Shown here in pieces: positions 5,544 through 9,292 of a DNA stretch of 9,292 nucleotides (positions are counted from its first letter, which is position 1; the number at the start of each line of letters is the position of its first letter). A model generated the notes under the pieces. The model was given only the letters and a program-made list of their open reading frames with translations, was not told where the DNA came from and made no database searches. This DNA comes from Clostridiales bacterium (GTDB lineage: Bacteria > Bacillota > Clostridia > Christensenellales > Aristaeellaceae): NCBI GenBank assembly GCA_019409045.1, contig DXVG01000051.1, positions 1-9,292 of the forward strand. The letters are read 5' to 3'. The position numbers were made by a program, and so were the translations under genes.

Positions 5544-7628
5544 TCACATGACGCTGAAGAGCATTTCTCCATAGCTGGGATAGGGCCAGACGTCCTTGGC
5601 GACGAGCAGCTCGGCCTCGTCGCACAGTGCGCGCAGCGCGTTCATGACGGGAAGCACCTCGCCGTGGTGGCAGCGCGCCGACGCCTCGCCGCCCGCGCAG
5701 TCGCGCGCGCGCGCGATGGCCGCCTCGAGCTGCCCGGCGGTCTGGTCGATGCCGTCGGAGAGGGCGCTGAGCTTTTTTGAAAGCCGCTCCTCGCAGGCGC
5801 AGGGCAGCTCCGCTTCGCGCTTGCGCAGCAGCGAGCGCACCAGCCGGTCGGTGTAGCCGACCACGGCGGGGAGGATCTCGCGCCGCGCCATGTCCAGCAT
5901 CGTAAGCGCCTCTATGTGGATGACCTTGGCGTAGTTTTCATACATGATCTCCTTGCGCGAGGCGAGCTCCTCGCCGGTGAACACGCCATGGCGGCGGAAC
6001 AGCTCCACGTTCTTCTCGTCGGTGAGGTGGGCGACGGCGTCCACGCTGGAGCGGTAGTTGTACAGCCCGCGCCGCTGCGCCTCCTCCACCCATTCGGCGG
6101 AGTAGTTGTTGCCGCCGTAGAGTATGCGCGCGTGCTCGCGGAATTCCCGGCGGATGAGCTTTCCGAGGCGCAGCGTGAAGTCGTCCGCCTGCTCGAGCTC
6201 GTCCGCGTAGCCGCGCAGCGCATCCGCCACGGCGGTGTTGAGCACGGTGTTCGCGTCGGCGATGGAGAAGCTGGAGCCGAGCATGCGGAACTCGAACTTG
6301 TTGCCCGTGAAGGCAAAGGGCGAGGTGCGGTTGCGGTCGGTGGTGTCCTTGCGGAAGCGCGGGATGATGCCCAGCCCCGTCTCCATGTAGGGCCTCTGCG
6401 CCTGATAGCTCTCCTTGTGGGTGATGGCCTCGACCACGGCGGTCAGCTCGTCGCCCAGGAACATGGACACGATGGCCGGCGGGGCCTCGCTCGCGCCGAG
6501 GCGGTGGTCGTTGCCCGCCGAGGCGGCCGATATGCGCAGAAGGTCCTGATGCTCGTCCACCGCGTGCATCACCGCGGCCAGGAGCAGCAGAAACTGCGCG
6601 TTTTCCGCGGGCGATTTGCCCGGGTCGAGCAGGTTCACGCCCGTGTCCGTGGAGATGGACCAGTTGTTGTGCTTGCCGCTGCCGTTCACGCCCGCGAACG
6701 GCTTTTCGTGCAGCAGGCACACCAGGCCGTGCTTGACCGCGACCTTCTTGAGCATCTCCATGGTGAGCTGGTTGTGGTCGGTGGCGATGTTGACGTTTGT
6801 AAACACGGGAGCCAGCTCATGCTGCGCGGGCGCGGCCTCGTTGTGCTCTGTGCGCGCGAACACGCCCAGCTTCCACAGCTCCTCGTCCAGCTCGCGCATG
6901 AAGGCGGATATGCGCGTCTTGAGCGCGCCGAAGTACTGGTCGTCCATCTCCTGCCCCTTGGCCGGGCGCGCGCCAAAGAGCGTGCGGCCCGTGTAGCGCA
7001 GGTCGGGGCGGCGGTCGTAGACGGATTTGTCGATGAGGAAGTACTCCTGCTCCGGGCCGACGGTGGCGTACACGCGGCGCACGTCGGTGTGCCCGAACAG
7101 CCGCAGTATGCGCAGCGTCTCGCGGTTGAGCGCCTCGGCCGATCGCAGAAGCGGCGTCTTTTTGTCCAGGACGCTTCCGGTGTAGGAGCAGAACGCGGTG
7201 GGTATGCACAGCGTGTTTTCCTTGATGAAGGCGTAGCTGGTGGGGTCCCACGCGGTATAGCCGCGCGCCTCGAACGTGGCGCGAAGCCCGCCCGAGGGGA
7301 AGGACGAGGCGTCCGGCTCGCCGCGGATGAGCTCCTTGCCGGAGAATTCCATCACGATCTGGCACGGGCCGGTGGGGTTGAGAAACGCATCGTGCTTTTC
7401 GGCGGTGACGTCGGTCAGCGGCTGGAACCAGTGGGTGAAGTGCGTCGCGCCCTTGGAGACCGCCCAGTCCTTCATGGCGTTCGCCACCACGTCCGCGATG
7501 CCGCGATCCAGCTCGCGCCCTTCGCGGATGGTCATCTGGAGCTTTTCGTAGGTGTCGTGCGGCAAGAGGGAGCGCATGACCCTGTCGCTGAACACCATGG
7601 AGCCGAAGATCGCTTCTATATTGCCCAT
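5544..7628 (-). CDS. glnN: Glutamine synthetase type III
   Basis: ATP-dependent ligase that makes glutamine from glutamate and ammonia, the main entry of ammonium into metabolism. The 694-residue length fits the type III class (about 700-730), much longer than the type I enzyme (about 440-470). Class-typical motifs are THWFQPLTD (63-73), GPEQEYF (191-197, metal-binding glutamates), TEHNEAAPAQHELAP (260-274), GVNGSGKHNNWS (313-324) and NDHRLGASEAPP (373-384). The ATG at 7628-7626 follows TGGAGG by five bases; a GTG four codons earlier would lie inside the ribosome-binding site and is rejected. The promoter (7661-7689) leaves a leader of only about 26 bases, so there is no room for a glutamine riboswitch, and no regulator site was recognised. 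It heads a likely operon with the flavodoxin and recQ genes and is divergent from the acyl-CoA synthetase gene. Some databases would call this gene glnA. Confidence 0.97.
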   Translation of the reverse strand: MGNIEAIFGSMVFSDRVMRSLLPHDTYEKLQMTIREGRELDRGIADVVANAMKDWAVSKGATHFTHWFQPLTDVTAEKHDAFLNPTGPCQIVMEFSGKELIRGEPDASSFPSGGLRATFEARGYTAWDPTSYAFIKENTLCIPTAFCSYTGSVLDKKTPLLRSAEALNRETLRILRLFGHTDVRRVYATVGPEQEYFLIDKSVYDRRPDLRYTGRTLFGARPAKGQEMDDQYFGALKTRISAFMRELDEELWKLGVFARTEHNEAAPAQHELAPVFTNVNIATDHNQLTMEMLKKVAVKHGLVCLLHEKPFAGVNGSGKHNNWSISTDTGVNLLDPGKSPAENAQFLLLLAAVMHAVDEHQDLLRISAASAGNDHRLGASEAPPAIVSMFLGDELTAVVEAITHKESYQAQRPYMETGLGIIPRFRKDTTDRNRTSPFAFTGNKFEFRMLGSSFSIADANTVLNTAVADALRGYADELEQADDFTLRLGKLIRREFREHARILYGGNNYSAEWVEEAQRRGLYNYRSSVDAVAHLTDEKNVELFRRHGVFTGEELASRKEIMYENYAKVIHIEALTMLDMARREILPAVVGYTDRLVRSLLRKREAELPCACEERLSKKLSALSDGIDQTAGQLEAAIARARDCAGGEASARCHHGEVLPVMNALRALCDEAELLVAKDVWPYPSYGEMLFSVM

Positions 7629-7660
7629 ACATGCCTCCACATCGAAAGACTATAAATACT

Positions 7661-7689
7661 ATAATACGGCGCTGAAGATGCAATGTCAA
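7661..7689 (-). promoter_or_regulatory. Sigma-A promoter of glnN-flavodoxin-recQ
   Basis: Minus strand: perfect TTGACA (7689-7684), 17-base spacer, TATTAT (7666-7661, 5 of 6). The predicted start is near 7654. An A/T-rich stretch (CTTTTTGAATTTAAA on this strand, near 7700-7714) lies roughly where an UP element could sit. No second promoter was seen before the flavodoxin or recQ genes. Confidence 0.9.
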
Positions 7690-7773
7690 CCGCGCGGCGT
7701 TTAAATTCAAAAAGTTCGAGGCGCTTGCGCGGCGCGATGCGGATTTTTTCCTCATACTGTAATCTTGCAGAAG

Positions 7774-7802
7774 TTGACAACATTGTGTTTTTGTGATAGC
7801 AT
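7774..7802 (+). promoter_or_regulatory. Promoter of the acyl-CoA synthetase gene
   Basis: Plus strand: perfect TTGACA (7774-7779), 17-base spacer, TAGCAT (7797-7802, 4 of 6), with TGA directly before it, an extended -10 element that can compensate for the weaker hexamer. The predicted start is near 7809, giving a leader of about 60 bases. Confidence 0.75.
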
Positions 7803-7824
7803 GACCGTGTTTGAGATTTGACTG

Positions 7825-7838
7825 GGCCCGTTCGGGCC
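7825..7838 (+). promoter_or_regulatory. GC hairpin in the 5' leader of the acyl-CoA synthetase mRNA
   Basis: GGCCC (7825-7829), loop GTTC, GGGCC (7834-7838): a perfect, short and strong stem about 15 bases from the predicted transcript start and 17 bases before the ribosome-binding site (GAAGGAAG, 7854-7861). No U-run follows, so it is not a terminator. It could protect the mRNA 5' end or bind a protein; the role is not known. Confidence 0.5.
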
Positions 7839-7868
7839 GTGGACCTTGAGAAAGAAGGAAGCAACGGC

Positions 7869-9292
7869 ATGGAAGCACTGGCCGCCCCGTGGCTGAAATT
7901 TTACGGCGACACGCCGCACACCATCGACTACCCCGACAAGACCATGTATGAGCTCATTGAGGAGGCCGCGCTGCGCCATCCGGACAACGTGGCCTACGAG
8001 TTCATGGGAAAAAAGACCGACTATCGCACGTTCCTGACCCGCATACAGGCGACGGCCAAGGCGCTGATGGTCTTTGGCATCCGCAAGGGCGACCGCGTGA
8101 CCATCGCCATGCCCAACTCCCCGCAGGCGGTGGACCTGTTCTACGCGCTCAACCGCATTGGCGCGATCTCGACGATGATCCACCCGCTCTCCGCGCCGGG
8201 CGAGATCGCGTTCTACCTCAACGCCTCGCGCAGCCGCGCGATCCTCACGCTGGACCAGTTCTACCCCAAGGTCGCGGAGATACTTCCCGCGCTGGATCAC
8301 CCGGTAAAGGTGCTCATCGCGCGCATCCGCGACGAGCTCAAGGCGCCGATGCGCTACGCCTTTATGATGACCAAGGGCCGCAAATTGCCCAAGCTGCCCA
8401 AGTCGGACAAGTACACCTTCTGGAACGACTTTATGGAGGCGGGCGCCTCCGCCGACCCGCAGCTTCCCCCCATCGATGGCAAGGCGGACGAGGGCGCGTC
8501 CATCCTCTATTCCGGCGGCACCACCGGGACCACCAAGGGCATCCTCCTCTCCAACCGCAACTTCAACGCGCTGGCGTTGCAGACCGCGGCGATGAGCGGC
8601 TGCAAGGAGGAATTGCACACGATGAAGATGCTGTCTGTCATGCCCATGTTCCACGGCTTCGGCCTGGGCGTCGGCATACACACGGCGCTGGTGGCGAGCG
8701 CGACGTGCATACTCGTCCCGCAGTTCACCATCAATACATACGCAAAGCTGCTCAAGAAGAAAAAGCCCAACCTCATCCCGGGCGTGCCCACGCTGTTTGA
8801 GGCGCTGCTTCGCGCCGAGAAGCTCGAAAACGCGAACCTGAGCTTCCTGCGCGGCGTGTTCTCCGGCGGCGACTCGCTCTCCATCGAGCTGAAAAACAAG
8901 GTGGACAAGTTCCTCAAGGAGCACAACTCCCCGGTGCCCATCCGCGAGGGCTACGGCACCACCGAGTGCGTCACCGCGAGCTGCCTGACGCCCATCGGCT
9001 ACTACCGCGAGGGCTCCATCGGCGTGCCGTTCCCGGACACGTTCTACAAGATCGTCAAGCCCGGCACCACCGACGAGGTGCCCTACGGCGAGGAGGGCGA
9101 GATCGTGCTCAGCGGCCCGACGGTCATGCTCGGCTATGTGGACAACCCCGAGGAGACCGCCATGACGCTGCGCGAGCACGCCGACGGCCACACCTGGCTG
9201 CACACGGGCGATCTGGGCGTGATGGACGCGGACGGCTTTGTCTACTTCCGCCAGCGCATCAAGCGCATGATCGTCACCTCCGGCTACAACGT
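7869..9292 (+). CDS. AMP-forming acyl-CoA synthetase / ligase (ANL superfamily), 3' end missing
   Basis: The first 474 complete codons of an enzyme that activates a carboxylic acid with ATP to an acyl-adenylate and then, in this family, usually transfers it to CoA. Motifs in order: the ATP-binding loop YSGGTTGTTKG (214-224), PMFHGFG (259-265), VPTLFEALL (306-314), FSGGDSL (331-337), GYGTTE (361-366), LHTGDLG with the ribose-binding Asp (444-450), and the hinge to the C-terminal subdomain RQRIKRMIVTSGYNV (461-475). The C-terminal lid with the catalytic Lys lies past the window edge. The N-terminal part (TMYELIEEAALRHPDNVAYEF) is typical of long-chain fatty-acid and similar ligases, but the substrate cannot be read from sequence. 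The ATG at 7869 has GAAGGAAG upstream. It is divergent from glnN with its own promoter and is not part of an operon with any visible gene. Confidence 0.95.
   Translation, partial: MEALAAPWLKFYGDTPHTIDYPDKTMYELIEEAALRHPDNVAYEFMGKKTDYRTFLTRIQATAKALMVFGIRKGDRVTIAMPNSPQAVDLFYALNRIGAISTMIHPLSAPGEIAFYLNASRSRAILTLDQFYPKVAEILPALDHPVKVLIARIRDELKAPMRYAFMMTKGRKLPKLPKSDKYTFWNDFMEAGASADPQLPPIDGKADEGASILYSGGTTGTTKGILLSNRNFNALALQTAAMSGCKEELHTMKMLSVMPMFHGFGLGVGIHTALVASATCILVPQFTINTYAKLLKKKKPNLIPGVPTLFEALLRAEKLENANLSFLRGVFSGGDSLSIELKNKVDKFLKEHNSPVPIREGYGTTECVTASCLTPIGYYREGSIGVPFPDTFYKIVKPGTTDEVPYGEEGEIVLSGPTVMLGYVDNPEETAMTLREHADGHTWLHTGDLGVMDADGFVYFRQRIKRMIVTSGYN

Noticed and set aside
7629..7654. Possible riboswitch before glutamine synthetase
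   Set aside because: The predicted leader is only about 26 bases, too short for an aptamer.
5916..7655. 579-codon open frame on the plus strand
   Set aside because: Antisense shadow of the type III glutamine synthetase, low-complexity Val/Ala/Gly/Arg composition and no recognisable motif.
6817..7878. 353-codon minus-strand frame crossing the glnN start
   Set aside because: Overlaps glnN in another frame and spans the promoter region; Arg/His-rich shadow with no domain.
7752..9203. 483-codon open frame on the minus strand
   Set aside because: Antisense shadow of the acyl-CoA synthetase, whose plus-strand frame carries all the ANL motifs. It would also run into the intergenic promoters.

Overview
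The window reads as ordinary chromosome from a spore-forming member of the Clostridia (Firmicutes) with unusually high GC. The evidence is a clear Spo0A, the infC-rpmI-rplT order, a type III glutamine synthetase, strong Shine-Dalgarno sequences of the AGGAGG kind and consensus sigma-A promoters. High-GC Clostridia such as the Christensenellales would fit, but that is inference from gene content and base composition only. High GC also produces very long antisense open frames, which are shadows of the real genes.

Layout, left to right. (1) 1-1140, minus strand: translation operon infC (IF3), rpmI (L35), rplT (L20, cut by the window edge). It is driven by a near-consensus promoter at 1112-1140 and has a structured leader of about 155 nt ending in an attenuator-like hairpin. 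infC appears to start at a rare AUC codon. (2) 1175-1951, minus: spo0A, the master sporulation regulator, preceded by a long palindrome. (3) 2095-2376, minus: a small Xre-type repressor with its own terminator. It is divergent from an unrecognised 114-residue gene (2482-2826, plus), and a set of ATCAG/CTGAT half-sites lies between them. (4) 2849-7628, minus: an apparent operon from one strong promoter, containing type III glutamine synthetase (glnN type), a small HemG-like flavodoxin and a RecQ helicase. The RecQ carries an N-terminal DUF1653 domain joined by a proline/glutamate-rich linker. (5) 7869-9292, plus: an AMP-forming acyl-CoA synthetase-like enzyme, divergent from glnN, running off the window.

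The main points of interest are the DUF1653-RecQ fusion, the AUC start plus leader attenuator of infC, the inverted repeat that encloses the infC -35 box, the Xre operator candidate, and the replacement of the usual spoIVB neighbour of spo0A by an Xre regulator. No mobile elements, CRISPR arrays, tRNA or rRNA genes were seen. No gene-free stretch exceeds 300 bases; the two longest gaps (951-1174 and 7629-7868) hold the promoters, leaders and hairpins listed. I found no convincing wholly new multi-gene system.
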